A stretch of DNA of 40,906 nt from Desulfobacterales bacterium HSG2 (GCA_030378035.1 JAUCGI010000029.1:1-40906); one strand, 5' to 3'. Shown: positions 8,244-17,034, numbered from the stretch's first letter. The notes: generated from the sequence alone by a model not told the origin. Translations and numbers: made by a program.

Positions 8244-9373
8244 GGTCTCTTCCTCATTTTATATGTTATCAGGGGACGAAATGTTGAAATAATACGGATC
8301 AGCCCCGCGTCAAGCATATCCTTCACAACAATGTCGATATTCTTATACGCCTGGGGCGCTTCCTCATAAAGCAGTTCCTTATCCTCACAGATCACACGGC
8401 CGCCGAGTTTTGTGTGGGTGAGCGATTGGGTCTTATATTTCGCGCTCAACCGTTTTTTCGTGTCGCTCCGCTTCCACTTTCGGCCCGCGCCGTGAGCTAG
8501 GGAATATGCGTTCATTTCCTGGTCGCCGTGAGGGGCGACTAAGTAGGTCAGGGTCCCGCGTGTTCCCGGGATAATCACAGGCCCGCTGTCAGAAGGGACC
8601 GCTCCCTTGCGATGGATCCAGCAGGTACGATCCGTGGCCTGCCGGGTCACGATATTATGACACACATCCACCACCCGCTCGCCGTCCGCTCCCAGTGCCG
8701 ACAGAAAACGCCCGGCAATCAGAGAGCGGTTGGATGCGGCCCATTTCACCGCGTGATCATGTCCGGCCATATATTTTAGCGCGTCCTCTGAGTCTTCCTG
8801 CAATCCCTGAGCGCCGTATTTCGCGGCGTGAGACCGGAACAGGGAGTCCCCAATCCCCCTGGAACCGCTGTGGACCAGCAGAACAAGATAATTTTTGGAA
8901 AGTCCGAGGGCCTCAAAAGCCTCCTGATCTTCCACTTTCTCGACCACCTGCAATTCCGCAAAATGGTTGCCGCCGCCGATGGTTCCCAGGCCCAGGTCCG
9001 CGTCGGTCGGGGAAATGCCATCACGGGCAAGCCACTCGGCCTGATCTCCGTCCCATACGGTTTCCAGGCCCGAAAGCTTGTCTGTCCACCGATCCCGTTT
9101 TATTTTCTTTCGTTTCAGACCGGTTTTCCAGAGTCCCATTCCGCAGCCCACATCATTTCCTATGAGATGGGGATAGAAGACGCCTTCACTGACAAACACA
9201 GCGCCCACCGGACTCCCTTTGCCGGGATGAAGGTCAGGGAGTCCCACAGCCGCCAGCATTCCGGGAAGTTCGGCAGTTTTATGCAATTGCCGAACCGCGT
9301 CCCCTTCTATCCAGTTTTTATCCGAGGCAATGAGCCTGATCACCGGTTTTTTATCTGAGAATTCAATCATCAA
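8240..9373 (-). CDS. rtcB: RNA-splicing ligase RtcB2
   Basis: RtcB joins RNA ends carrying 2',3'-cyclic phosphate and 5'-OH using GTP and Mn. Family motifs appear in order: [25 protein letters not shown] (metal-binding Asp and Cys), [24 protein letters not shown] and [11 protein letters not shown], where His294 is the predicted guanylylated residue. At 377 residues it is the short bacterial RtcB2 form rather than the 480-residue archaeal type. Partnership with prfH identifies the ribosome-repair operon reported to heal cleaved 16S rRNA decoding centres. Start: ATG at 9373, preceded by AGAGTTAGAGGTGTTTG, a modest Shine-Dalgarno (GAGGTG). Confidence 0.93.
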   Translation of the reverse strand: MMIEFSDKKPVIRLIASDKNWIEGDAVRQLHKTAELPGMLAAVGLPDLHPGKGSPVGAVFVSEGVFYPHLIGNDVGCGMGLWKTGLKRKKIKRDRWTDKLSGLETVWDGDQAEWLARDGISPTDADLGLGTIGGGNHFAELQVVEKVEDQEAFEALGLSKNYLVLLVHSGSRGIGDSLFRSHAAKYGAQGLQEDSEDALKYMAGHDHAVKWAASNRSLIAGRFLSALGADGERVVDVCHNIVTRQATDRTCWIHRKGAVPSDSGPVIIPGTRGTLTYLVAPHGDQEMNAYSLAHGAGRKWKRSDTKKRLSAKYKTQSLTHTKLGGRVICEDKELLYEEAPQAYKNIDIVVKDMLDAGLIRIISTFRPLITYKMRKRP

Positions 9374-9388
9374 ACACCTCTAACTCTG

Positions 9389-9612
9389 AAGGGTTAAGGG
9401 GGTTAAGGGTTAAGGGTTAAGGGTTAAGGGTTAAGGGTTAAGGGGTTAAGGGTTAAGGGTTAAGGGTTAAGGATTAAGGTTGTATTCACTCGATCATCAA
9501 GTTTTTTAAACCGCAGAGATCATCGAAATTCAGGAAGGTCCTTAACCCTTAACCCTTAAACCCTTAACCCTTAATCCCTTAATCCTTAACCCTTAACCCC
9601 CCTTAACCCTTG
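9389..9612. repeat. Facing TTAAGGG and CCCTTAA heptamer arrays upstream of rtcB2
   Basis: About twelve TTAAGGG units occupy 9389-9480 and about ten CCCTTAA units occupy 9540-9612. A 60-base spacer separates them. As inverted halves they could pair into a stem of 60 or more bases right in front of rtcB2. The units differ only by occasional extra G/C or single changes such as AATCCTT. Confidence 0.9.
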
Positions 9613-9671
9613 GACCTTACCACGATATTTCAGTTAATTCAAATATTATCAGCAGATCTGAAAGTTTGGTT

Positions 9672-10078
9672 CTGATGCAAAAACTGCCAAAAGTTTCTGA
9701 AACTTTGACAGTCTGAACGTCTGAACGGGCGTATTCACAAGTTGGAGGTGCTGGAATGAAATTTCAGCACATTTTTTCAGAGGCCGCGGCCTGAGATATC
9801 TGTAACATCGGGTCCTGATGCAAAAACTGCCAAAAGTTTCTGAAACTTTGACAGTCTGAACGTCTGAACGGGCGTATTCACAAGTTGGAGGTGCTGGAAT
9901 GAAATTTCAGCACATTTTTTCAGAGGCCGCGGCCTGAGATATCTGTAACATCGGGTCCTGATGCAAAAACTGCCAAAAGTTTCTGAAACTTTGACAGTCT
10001 GAACGGGCGTGTTCACAAGTTGGAGGTGCTGGAATGAAATTTCAGCACATTTTTTCAGAGGGCCGCGGGCCTGAGCAG
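9672..10078. repeat. 143-bp direct tandem repeat, about 2.8 copies
   Basis: Copies begin CTGATGCAAAAACTG at 9672, 9815 and 9958, an exact 143-base period. The third copy lacks one 8-base GTCTGAAC unit and diverges after about 10070. Each copy holds three palindromes: AAAGTTT-CTG-AAACTTT; GTGCTGGAA paired with TTTCAGCAC; and the perfect 12-mer AGGCCGCGGCCT. No ORF of gene character fits it. Confidence 0.9.
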
Positions 10079-10290
10079 TGCCGGAATTTTATTTCGGCGC
10101 TTTCCGGTGGTCTGTGCTAAAATTTCATTTCAGCACTCCTCCTGTCGAAGTTTATGAAACTTTTGCAGTCTGAACTGTGAAGTCTGAGAACGGTGCATCA
10201 CATCCAGAGATGGTAAGACCGTCAAAGTTTTTGAAACTTCGGCGGTCTGAACTTGAAACTCAGCATTTAATATTTTTTACCTTATTAATT

Positions 10291-10610
10291 GGCATCCTTC
10301 ATTTATGGGTTACACTTTTAAGTTCGTTCCGCAGCACCGCCTAAAGGCGGGACTACGAACTCTAAAAAAATATCAGAATCCCATATTGACATACAAACAA
10401 ATCCATGCAATAAGTGTTAAAATTTGATTGAATATAAAAAGGTAGGATGGCTTTATCCTGAAAAAACTAGGTTCAGCAGATATGTAACATCAGGATCTGT
10501 CATCCCTGATAAAAGACGTCAGGGACAGTCCTGATAAAAGATGTCAGGGACAGCCGGAATGACTGGCTGATCTGATGGTTATGAATAATTCAGGCTAAAT
10601 AAAGGATGAC
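10291..10610. mobile_element. GGCATCC-type palindromic element, copy A
   Basis: The left end is GGCATCCTTCATTTATGGG followed by TTACACTTTTAAG; the right end is AAATAAAGGATGAC. The same termini recur inverted at 26961-27068, 27241-27371 and 29249-29542. The interior (10360-10595) has no gene; it contains two copies of CTGATAAAAGA-Y-GTCAGGGACAG (10508-10553). Confidence 0.55.
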
Positions 10611-10639
10611 TTTTAAAGTGGTTTGCACTTTTTCTGACC

Positions 10640-11535
10640 TGTTTTGAACGATTTGGAAAATCGTTCTACGGCAAAGTGTGAACGATTTGGAAAGTCGTTC
10701 CGCGCTGAAGTGTGAACCGAACGATTTGGAACCGAACGATTTGGAAAATCGTTCTACGGCAAAGTGTGAACGATATGGAACCGAACGATTTGGAAAATCG
10801 TTCTACGGTAAGGTGTGAACCGAACGATTTGGAAAATCGTTCTGCGGTAAGGTGTGAACGATTTGGAAAATCGTTCTACTGTAGATGTGAACCGATTTGG
10901 AAAATCGTTCTGCAAAGGTGTGAACGATTTGGAAAATCGTTCTACGGTAGATGTGAACCGAACGATTTGGAAAATCGTTCTGCAAAGTGTGAACCGAACA
11001 ATTTGGAACCGAACGATTTGGAAAATCGTTCTACGGCAAAGTGTGAACGATTTGGAACCGAACGATTTGGAAAATCGTTCTGCGGTAAGGTGTGAACGAT
11101 TTGGAAAATCGTTCTACTACAGCAACTTGGAAATTCGTCCCCCCCTTTGTCATTATAAGAGAGGGGGTGACAAATTTCCAAGTTGCTGTACTACGGTAGA
11201 TGTGAACCGAACGATTTGGAAAATCGTTCTGCAAAGTGTGAACCGAACAATTTGGAACCGAACAATTTGGAAAATCGTTCTGCAAAGTGTGAACCGAACA
11301 ATTTGGAACCGAACGATTTGGAAAATTGTTCTACGGCAAAGTGTGAACCGAACGATTTGGAAAATCGTTCTACGGTGAAGTGTGAACCAAACGATTTGGA
11401 AAATCGTTCTACGGTGAAGTGTGAACCGAACGATTTGGAAAATCGTTCTGCGGTAAGGTGTGAACCAAACGATTTGGAAAATCGTTCTACGGTGGGTGTG
11501 AACTGAACGATTTGGAAAATCGTTCTACTGTAAAG
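10640..11535. repeat. Array of about 20 identical hairpins (GAACGATTT-GGA-AAATCGTTC)
   Basis: Each unit is a perfect 9-bp stem, GAACGATTT / AAATCGTTC, with a GGA loop. Linkers of 13-20 bases such as TACGGCAAAGTGTGAACC separate them, for a period of 34-40 bases. I count about 20 complete hairpins and about six half units ending GAACC. Linker variants (TACGGTAAGG, TGCAAAG, TACTGTAGATG) recur in mixed order, indicating unequal recombination. The outermost linkers (GCACTTTTTCTGA on the left, AAAGTGTAAACTGACA on the right) match ends of the GGCATCC-type elements. ORFs reading NDLENRS through it are artefacts. Confidence 0.93.
11118..11190. mobile_element. 73-bp palindromic insertion with target duplication
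   Basis: Perfect 18-bp terminal inverted repeats (TACAGCAACTTGGAAATT at 11118-11135 and its complement at 11173-11190) enclose a GC-rich centre that is itself partly self-complementary (CCCCC...GGGGG). It splits a hairpin-array linker. The intact linker reads CGTTCTACGGTAGATG; here CTAC occurs on both sides (11114-11117 and 11191-11194), a 4-base target duplication. Confidence 0.8.
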
Positions 11536-11562
11536 TGTAAACTGACAGATGAAGGACGTCGC

Positions 11563-12144
11563 TTTTAAATTCCATATATTTGGGACTGGCCAAGTTAAAA
11601 TGACTGACCGGTTATTTTGAAAGTTCACTGTCCGACATTTGCAGCTTTTCTGTAAACCGCGGAGTCTCCGCGGAACTCAGCGTCTTTCGCGTTTGAAAAG
11701 CTGCACATCATGTCTGAAAAATCAGAAATGATCTGTCTGTCATTTTGATCTGATAAAAGATGTCAGGGACAGGTTCTAACCGGAATGACGGGTGTTACTG
11801 AGATTAATCAAACTTTCAGATCTGCTGATTATGTGATCAGGGGCTTATAGCGGTCGTCGGATGATGTATCATAAGTGTGAACTTAAAACTCTTGCTCTTG
11901 CTCTTGCTCTTGCTCTTAATCGAACGGACACGGCAAGGTTAAGATTAAGAGCAAGAGCAAGAGCAAGATTAAGAGCAAGAGCAAGAGTAAGAGTAAGAGT
12001 AAGAAAGAGCAAGCCTAAGTTTACACTTATGGATGATGTATGTCCGCATTATTTTGGCTCTCAGATTTGCCGCAGCCATACAGGCGAGGCGGATTTCTGA
12101 GTTTAACTTTATTTTTTGATTATCTGACAGGGGAGATTTACTTT
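11563..12144. other. Intergenic region with hexamer inverted repeat, no gene
   Basis: Contains the palindrome CCGCGGA-GTC-TCCGCGG (11657-11673), another copy of the CTGATAAAAGATGTCAGGGA word (11750-11770), and facing (CTCTTG)n and (CAAGAG)n arrays at 11888-12010. The arrays are bounded by AAGTGTGAACTTAA and TTTACACTTATG. An ORF across 11861-12100 is only the array translated. I see no other feature. Confidence 0.7.
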
Positions 12145-12705
12145 ATGAAGACAGTGTGTGTAAAAGATTTGATGATTCCTCTTGACGAATATGCAACCGT
12201 TCCGAAAGATGCCACCTTGTATGATGCCATCATTGCCCTCGAGAAAGCTCTGCAGGACTTTGATCAGAAGCGGTATCCGCACAGGGCGATTCTCGTATAT
12301 GAGGGGGAAAAGGAGAACATTGTGGGCAAGGTCGGGCAGTTGGATGTTCTGAAGGCATTGGAGCCCAAGTATGAAAAAATGATGGAGAAGGGTGGATCAT
12401 TGGCCCGTTTCGGTTTCGGCCGGCAATTCAAGAAATCCCTGCTTGAACAATACAAACTCTGGGACAAACCCCTCAGCGATGTCTGTAAAAAATCGGCTGA
12501 GATTCGCGTTAAGGAATTCATGTACGCGCCCGGAGAGGGTGAATATGTTGAAGCGAGTATCACCTTGGATGAAGCCATCAATCAACTGGTCATAGGACGT
12601 CATCAGTCTTTGCTTGTGACCGAGGCCAAAAAGATTACGGGAATCCTGAGACTGACCGATGTGTTTATGGCAGTTTTCAATGAAATCAGGGCTTCCAAAG
12701 CATAA
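12145..12705 (+). CDS. CBS-domain pair protein
   Basis: A 186-residue soluble protein of two CBS motifs, a module that binds adenine nucleotides and usually regulates a partner enzyme or transporter. The first motif begins at VKDLMIPLDEYATVPKDATL with the second half VGKVGQLDVLKALEP. The second runs from VKEFMYAPGEGEYVEASITL to ITGILRLTDVFMAV. About 45 residues containing a basic stretch (RFGFGRQFKKSLLEQYKLWD) separate them. The ATG at 12145 is chosen because GGGGAGA (12130-12136) lies 8 bases upstream; an upstream in-frame start at 12040 reads through non-coding sequence. It precedes an anion transporter and may gate it or respond to its substrate. Confidence 0.85.
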   Translation: MKTVCVKDLMIPLDEYATVPKDATLYDAIIALEKALQDFDQKRYPHRAILVYEGEKENIVGKVGQLDVLKALEPKYEKMMEKGGSLARFGFGRQFKKSLLEQYKLWDKPLSDVCKKSAEIRVKEFMYAPGEGEYVEASITLDEAINQLVIGRHQSLLVTEAKKITGILRLTDVFMAVFNEIRASKA

Positions 12706-12812
12706 CCGATCCGGCTGATACATCAATCCGTAAATCCGTCTCCCTCCATATATAAAGGGTTGCAGAGACCCAAAAGAGGGGATGAATTTGTGAGTTGCAT
12801 TACCAGCCGGTT

Positions 12813-12831
12813 CATAATGATAATCATTAAT
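12813..12831. promoter_or_regulatory. Fur-box-like palindrome
   Basis: CATAATGATAATCATTAAT shares 16 contiguous bases (ATAATGATAATCATTA) with the 19-base consensus for the iron regulator Fur. It lies 30-48 bases upstream of the SLC13 transporter start and downstream of the CBS gene. Binding is inferred from sequence only. Confidence 0.6.
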
Positions 12832-12860
12832 CTGAAAATAGAAAAAAAGGAGAATTTTAT

Positions 12861-14327
12861 ATGGCAGACGATGTGAAATCCGCTTCCAGTTTTGATTGGA
12901 AACGCTATCTGTTCATGGCAATAGGTGTCGTGCTCTTCATAGTAGTTTATTATTCGTCCCAGTGGCCCGATGCGGTGGACCCTCAGGGACAGCATTTTGT
13001 CCTGAGTAAAGAGGGAAAAGGCGCGTTAGCCGTATTCCTGCTGGCCGGCACATGGTGGGTCTTCGAAGTGGTTCCCATCGGTGTGACCAGTCTGGCTATC
13101 GGTGTGCTCCAGGCCCTTTTTCTGATTCGTCCGGCAAAGGTGGCTTTCAAGGATTTTATGGATCCTTCGGTCATGTTCATCTTTGCTTCCATCGTCATTG
13201 GCCTGGTTTTCACAAAAACAGGGCTGACGAAACGGCTCGCTTACAAGATGCTGGTGGTTGTCGGGGAAAAAACCAGCATGATTTACCTGGGCTGTTTTGT
13301 GGTGACATCGGCGCTGACCCATATCATGGCTCATACCGCTGTTGCCGCGACCATTTATCCTCTCCTGCTGGCCATTTACAGCCTTTACGGAGAAGGAGAC
13401 AAGCAGACCAAATTCGGAAAAGGTCTCTTTATCGGCATGGCTTATGTGGCAGGTGCCGGCAGTATTGTGACGCTTTTGGGCGCTGCCCGCGGGGCTGTGG
13501 CAATCGGATTCTATAACGACATTGTGGGTAGGAATATCGACTTTTTTCAACTTACGAAATACATGTTCCCTATCGGATGGCTGATGACTTTTCTCCTGTG
13601 GGGATTTTTTATGATCTTTTTCAAACCTGAAAAGACGACCATCCCCGGTCTGAGAGAAAAGGCCAGAGGCCTGAACTCCAAGCTGGGTCCCCTCACCCGT
13701 CAGGAGATTACGGCCGCTGTCATTATCTTCGCGTGTATTGTGGTCATGTCCCTGCGATCCTTTGTGCCTGCACTGCAACCGGTGGATAAAACAGCGATTA
13801 TCCTGATTTCGACGATTCTCTTTTTTGTCACCGGAATCTTGGGAATTGAGGATCTTGAGGAGATTCCGTGGAATATTATTCTGCTTTTTGCAGGAGCAAT
13901 GAGCATAGGCTTCTGTCTGTGGGAAACCGGCGCGGCCAAGTGGCTGGCTGTGAACTGGCTTGTGATGTTCAAGGAATCCCATTGGTTTGTTTTTGTTATG
14001 AGCATTGCATTCTTTGTGATGATGATGACAAACTTTATCATGAACGTGGCGGCAATTGCCATTTCACTTCCTGTGGCATTAGTGATCGCGCCTTACCTCG
14101 GGGTGGCCCCCGAAGTGATTCTTTTCTCTTCACTGGTCGTCGCGGGTATGCCGTTCCTGCTGCTGGTCGGAGCCGCGCCCAATGCCATTGCTTATGATTC
14201 AAAGCAGTTTTCAACCGGTGAGTTCTTTTTGTATGGTATTCCGGCCAGTGTTCTGCTGATGATTGTCACCGGCTTTGCTGTCTGGGTCCTCTGGCCTATG
14301 ATGGGAATGCCGATAACGGTACCATAG
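12861..14327 (+). CDS. SLC13/DASS-family sodium:anion symporter
   Basis: DASS transporters import sulfate or C4-dicarboxylates with sodium. The 488-residue protein has about 11-12 hydrophobic segments in the inverted-repeat fold. First half: GTWWVFEVVPIGVTSLAIGV, MFIFASIVIGLVFTKTGLTK and the helical-hairpin region THIMAHTAVAATIYPLLLAI. Second half: IPWNIILLFAGAMSIGFCLW, the hairpin NFIMNVAAIAISLPVALVIA, and PFLLLVGAAPNAIAYDSKQF. The canonical S-N-T motif is replaced by M-A-H-T and I-M-N-V, so the substrate cannot be assigned; sulfate is attractive in a sulfate reducer. GGAG at 12849-12852 sets the start. A Fur-like box lies upstream and a CBS-domain gene precedes it. Confidence 0.88.
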   Translation: MADDVKSASSFDWKRYLFMAIGVVLFIVVYYSSQWPDAVDPQGQHFVLSKEGKGALAVFLLAGTWWVFEVVPIGVTSLAIGVLQALFLIRPAKVAFKDFMDPSVMFIFASIVIGLVFTKTGLTKRLAYKMLVVVGEKTSMIYLGCFVVTSALTHIMAHTAVAATIYPLLLAIYSLYGEGDKQTKFGKGLFIGMAYVAGAGSIVTLLGAARGAVAIGFYNDIVGRNIDFFQLTKYMFPIGWLMTFLLWGFFMIFFKPEKTTIPGLREKARGLNSKLGPLTRQEITAAVIIFACIVVMSLRSFVPALQPVDKTAIILISTILFFVTGILGIEDLEEIPWNIILLFAGAMSIGFCLWETGAAKWLAVNWLVMFKESHWFVFVMSIAFFVMMMTNFIMNVAAIAISLPVALVIAPYLGVAPEVILFSSLVVAGMPFLLLVGAAPNAIAYDSKQFSTGEFFLYGIPASVLLMIVTGFAVWVLWPMMGMPITVP

Positions 14328-14332
14328 TTGTG

Positions 14333-14386
14333 ACGGTTGTCAGTGGTCCGTTGTCAACGGTTGTCAGTGGTCCGTTGTCAGTGGCA
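14333..14386. repeat. GTTGTCA/GTGGTCC heptamer array
   Basis: About seven 7-nt words, GTTGTCA alternating with GTGGTCC and once interrupted by ACG, start a few bases after the transporter stop. Confidence 0.8.
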
Positions 14387-14463
14387 TCTGCACAGATTAT
14401 GATGGGTACGCCTGAGTCTTGGAAGGTTCAAGCCTGCCGGATTTGGCAATCCCATCCCCGCTC

Positions 14464-14599
14464 GGCTCGGATTGCCAAATCCGAGCCGTCCCCTCCTGCT
14501 CGGCTCGGATTGCCAAATCCGAGCCGTCCCTCCTGCTCGGCTCGGATTGCCAAATCCGAGCCGCCCCTCCTGCTTGGCTCGGATTGCTAAATCCGAGCC
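14464..14599. repeat. Four tandem hairpins GGCTCGGATT-GCCA-AATCCGAGCC
   Basis: Perfect 10-bp stems start at 14464, 14502, 14539 and 14576 (period 37-38). Linkers are GTCCCTCCTGCTC-like. The fourth copy has one loop change (GCTA). No T-tract follows, so these are not simple terminators. Confidence 0.9.
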
Positions 14600-14608
14600 G
14601 TCCCTGCT

Positions 14609-15460
14609 TGGATCAACTGTCGTTCCCGCCATCGAATGAGCTCAACTGGTTGACTTCAAAAACTTCGGAAGGGCTCAACTGGTTGACAAAAGCGGGAACC
14701 CACCGTTTGTTAATTTGAAGCATTCATAATATCACCCGCGAGATTTGGCAATCCGGCGGGAGCGAAAGGGGATGCTGTCAAGAAATACCATTCCGCTAAA
14801 ATACTCTAACCTCCAATCAACTGTCGTTCCCGCCATCGAATGAGCTCAACTGGTTGACTTCAAAAACTTCGGAAGGGCCCAACTGGTTGACAAAAGCGGG
14901 AACCCACCGTTTGTTAATTGGAGGCATTCATAATATCACCCGCGGGATTTGGCAATCCGGCGGGAGCGAAAGGGGACAGCCGCCGGATTTGGCAATTTGG
15001 CAATCCGACGGGAGCGGAAGGGGACATCCGCCGGATTTGGCAATCCGGCAGAAGCGAAAGGGGATCGATGCTGTCAAGAAATACCATTCCGCTAAAATAC
15101 TCTAACCTCCAATCAACTGTCGTTCCCGCCATCGAATGAGCTCAACTGGTTGACTTCAAAAACTTCGGAAGGGATCAGCTAGTTGACAAAAGCGGGAACC
15201 CACCGTTTGTTAATTTGAGGCATTCATAATATCACCCGCGGGATTTGGCAATCCGGCGGGAGCGGATGGGGACATCCGCCGGATTTGGCAATCCGGCGGG
15301 AGCGGAAGGGGACATCCGCCGGATTTGGCAATCCGGCGGGAGCGGAAGGGGACATCCGCCGGATTTGGCAATCCGACGGGAGCGGAAGGGAACATCCGCC
15401 GGATTTAGCAATCCGGCAGAAGCGAAAGGGGATCATCAAATCCTGAAACAAGAGCCGAAG
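14609..15460. repeat. Long tandem repeat with internal 40-bp VNTR (1, 3 and 5 copies)
   Basis: Three units begin ATCAACTGTCGTTCCCGCC at about 14611, 14815 and 15112. Each contains two CAACTGGTTGAC-like words, the segment GCGGGAACCCACCG and a 40-bp minisatellite beginning GGATTTGGCAATCCGG. The minisatellite is present once in unit 1, about three times in unit 2 and five times in unit 3 (starts 15241, 15281, 15321, 15361, 15401). Units 1 and 2 end with 29 bases identical to the hemW 3' coding end (14771-14799, 15067-15095; genuine copy 15462-15490). Confidence 0.9.
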
Positions 15461-16577
15461 CGATGCTGTCAAGAAATACCATTCCGCTAAGGGTAAGGCT
15501 GCATCGCTTCTGACTCACTTTCATAAATCCCTCTTCCTCAAGAGATTTGATCGTTTCCCTGAACATCCTGTTAAAACTGACACCGAATTTTTCATCAAAG
15601 TCATCCACGGATATGCCTTCTGTTTTTCTCAGCCCCAGATAGATCGCCTCTGTCATGCGCTGCTCTTTTGTGAGCAGTTCCCGTTCCGCTATGGGAAGTC
15701 TCTGTTCGTCAATAATATCCTGTATGTATCTTTTCACAGAGCGGTGATTCCAGTAACGCTCATCTCCTGTGAATGAATGTGCAGAGGGGCCGAGTCCTGT
15801 ATATGGAACATCAGACCAATATTTTTGGTTATGCCGGGATCTTTCGGATTCTGATCGCGCAAAATTCGATATCTCATATTGTGCATACCCGCTGTCATTC
15901 AAAAATTCTGTTGTTGTTTTAAAAAGACTGGCTGCCGAATGTTCATTCAGGGGTCGAAAAATCCCTCTTCGCCGGTCTCTGTCCATGGGCGTATCCGGCT
16001 CGAAGGTGAGCATGTAGCAGGAGAGATGTTCCGGTTCAAATTCAATCGCGTTTTGCAAATCGAGAAGCCATGACTTTTTTGTCTGACCCGGAATGCCGTA
16101 AATAAGGTCAAGTCCCATATTATCAAACCCGGCTTTCCGCGCCCATCGGATCGCGAGAACCGCGTCCCGGGCGGAGTGAATCCGTCCGAGAAATGTAAGA
16201 TTTGCGTCCTGAAGTGATTGGACCCCGATGTTGATGCGATTAACGCCTGCACAATGATAGTCCCTCAGTTTTTCAGGATTCACCGTACCGGGATTTGCCT
16301 CAATGGTTATTTCAGACTCAGGAAGGATGTTATAAGATCGGCGCGCGGCTTCCATTATCTGCCGAATATCTTCCACATCGAGAACAGAAGGCGTGCCGCC
16401 GCCGATATACAGGGTGTTAAAACGGGGAACATTGCAGACCATCCTCATTTCACGCATCAGCGCTTTGAGAAACGGCGGTTTGAGAGAGAAGTCGGTTACT
16501 GAATAAAAATCACAGTAGGGGCATTTTCGAATGCAAAAGGGGATGTGGATGTATATTCCGGAAGGTTCTGTCTTCAT
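15405..16577 (-). CDS. hemW: HemW-type radical SAM protein (heme chaperone)
   Basis: HemW belongs to the HemN-like radical SAM family and acts in heme delivery rather than coproporphyrinogen oxidation. The 390-residue protein opens with YIHIPFCIRKCPYCDF, giving the C-x3-C-x2-C iron-sulfur site, then LYIGGGTPS, ITIEANPGT, NRINIGVQSL and DLIYGIPGQT. The HemN C-terminal domain follows (GLGPSAHSF, YIQDIIDEQRLPIAERELLT). The body to about residue 366 is normal. The end (SGFDDPLSLLPDC) is read from the adjoining minisatellite, which also supplies the TAA stop. The ATG at 16577 has no clear Shine-Dalgarno upstream. Confidence 0.9.
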   Translation of the reverse strand: MKTEPSGIYIHIPFCIRKCPYCDFYSVTDFSLKPPFLKALMREMRMVCNVPRFNTLYIGGGTPSVLDVEDIRQIMEAARRSYNILPESEITIEANPGTVNPEKLRDYHCAGVNRINIGVQSLQDANLTFLGRIHSARDAVLAIRWARKAGFDNMGLDLIYGIPGQTKKSWLLDLQNAIEFEPEHLSCYMLTFEPDTPMDRDRRRGIFRPLNEHSAASLFKTTTEFLNDSGYAQYEISNFARSESERSRHNQKYWSDVPYTGLGPSAHSFTGDERYWNHRSVKRYIQDIIDEQRLPIAERELLTKEQRMTEAIYLGLRKTEGISVDDFDEKFGVSFNRMFRETIKSLEEEGFMKVSQKRCSLTLSGMVFLDSIASALVSGFDDPLSLLPDC

Positions 16578-16621
16578 AAGTTAAGATGAAATTGGAGGCA
16601 TTGATCTTCGTTTCGGCCAAT

Positions 16622-16752
16622 TTGCTCTTGCTCTTAATCTGTTTTTGTTGCGATCAAGATCAAGATTAGGATCAAGATTAAGATCAAGGTCAAGATTAGG
16701 ATCAAGGTCAAGATTAGGATCAAGGTCAAGATTAGGATCGAGATCAAGATTA
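16622..16752. repeat. GATCAAGATTAG dodecamer/hexamer array
   Basis: Two CTCTTG-type units are followed by about nine GATCAAG-RTTAG units upstream of hemW. The minus-strand ORF rich in DLDPNLDLD is its translation and not a gene. Confidence 0.85.
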
Positions 16753-16849
16753 TCACATACACAGAAGAATATCAACTTTTCTCAGAGAAGTATTGAAATT
16801 TTCATCCTGTTATGTTACTCGATTTCATAAGTGACATGCGACTTTCTCT

Positions 16850-17034
16850 GTCATTCCTGCGAAAGCAGGAATCCACTTTCCATCAGGGACACGGTGGATT
16901 CCTGCTTTCGCAGGAATGACACGCGTTTGGAGCAGGAATGACACGCGTTTGGAGCAGGAATGACACGCGTTTGGAGCAGGAATGACAGGCGTTGGGAAAA
17001 GTGGATTCCTGCTTTCGCAGGAATGACAGGCGTT
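16850..17034. repeat. TCATTCCTGCGAAAGCAGGAAT hairpin repeats
   Basis: CATTCCTGC-GAAA-GCAGGAAT palindromes occur three times in inverted or direct order (about 16851, 16903, 17004). Three short direct copies of GGAGCAGGAATGACACGCGT lie between them. This is a widespread intergenic repeat type in proteobacteria. Confidence 0.85.

Noticed and set aside
7582..9612. Telomere-like ends because of CCCTTAA repeats
   Set aside because: The arrays are internal, short, face both ways and are flanked by ordinary genes. Other 7-nt words do the same elsewhere in the window.
10712..11506. ORFs reading NDLENRS repeats on both strands
   Set aside because: They are translations of the hairpin array; they have no ribosome sites and appear in several frames at once.
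10640..11535. CRISPR-like periodic array
   Set aside because: The repeated part is a perfect palindrome and the intervening segments are a handful of recurring linkers, not unique spacers. Period is irregular, half units occur, and no cas gene is nearby.
12040..12144. Upstream start for the CBS-domain gene
   Set aside because: The extra 35 residues are atypical, and the ATG at 12145 has a proper ribosome site and begins right at the first CBS motif.
16581..16775. Minus-strand ORF rich in DLDPNLDLD
   Set aside because: Translation of the GATCAAG array; no start signal and no non-repeat sequence.
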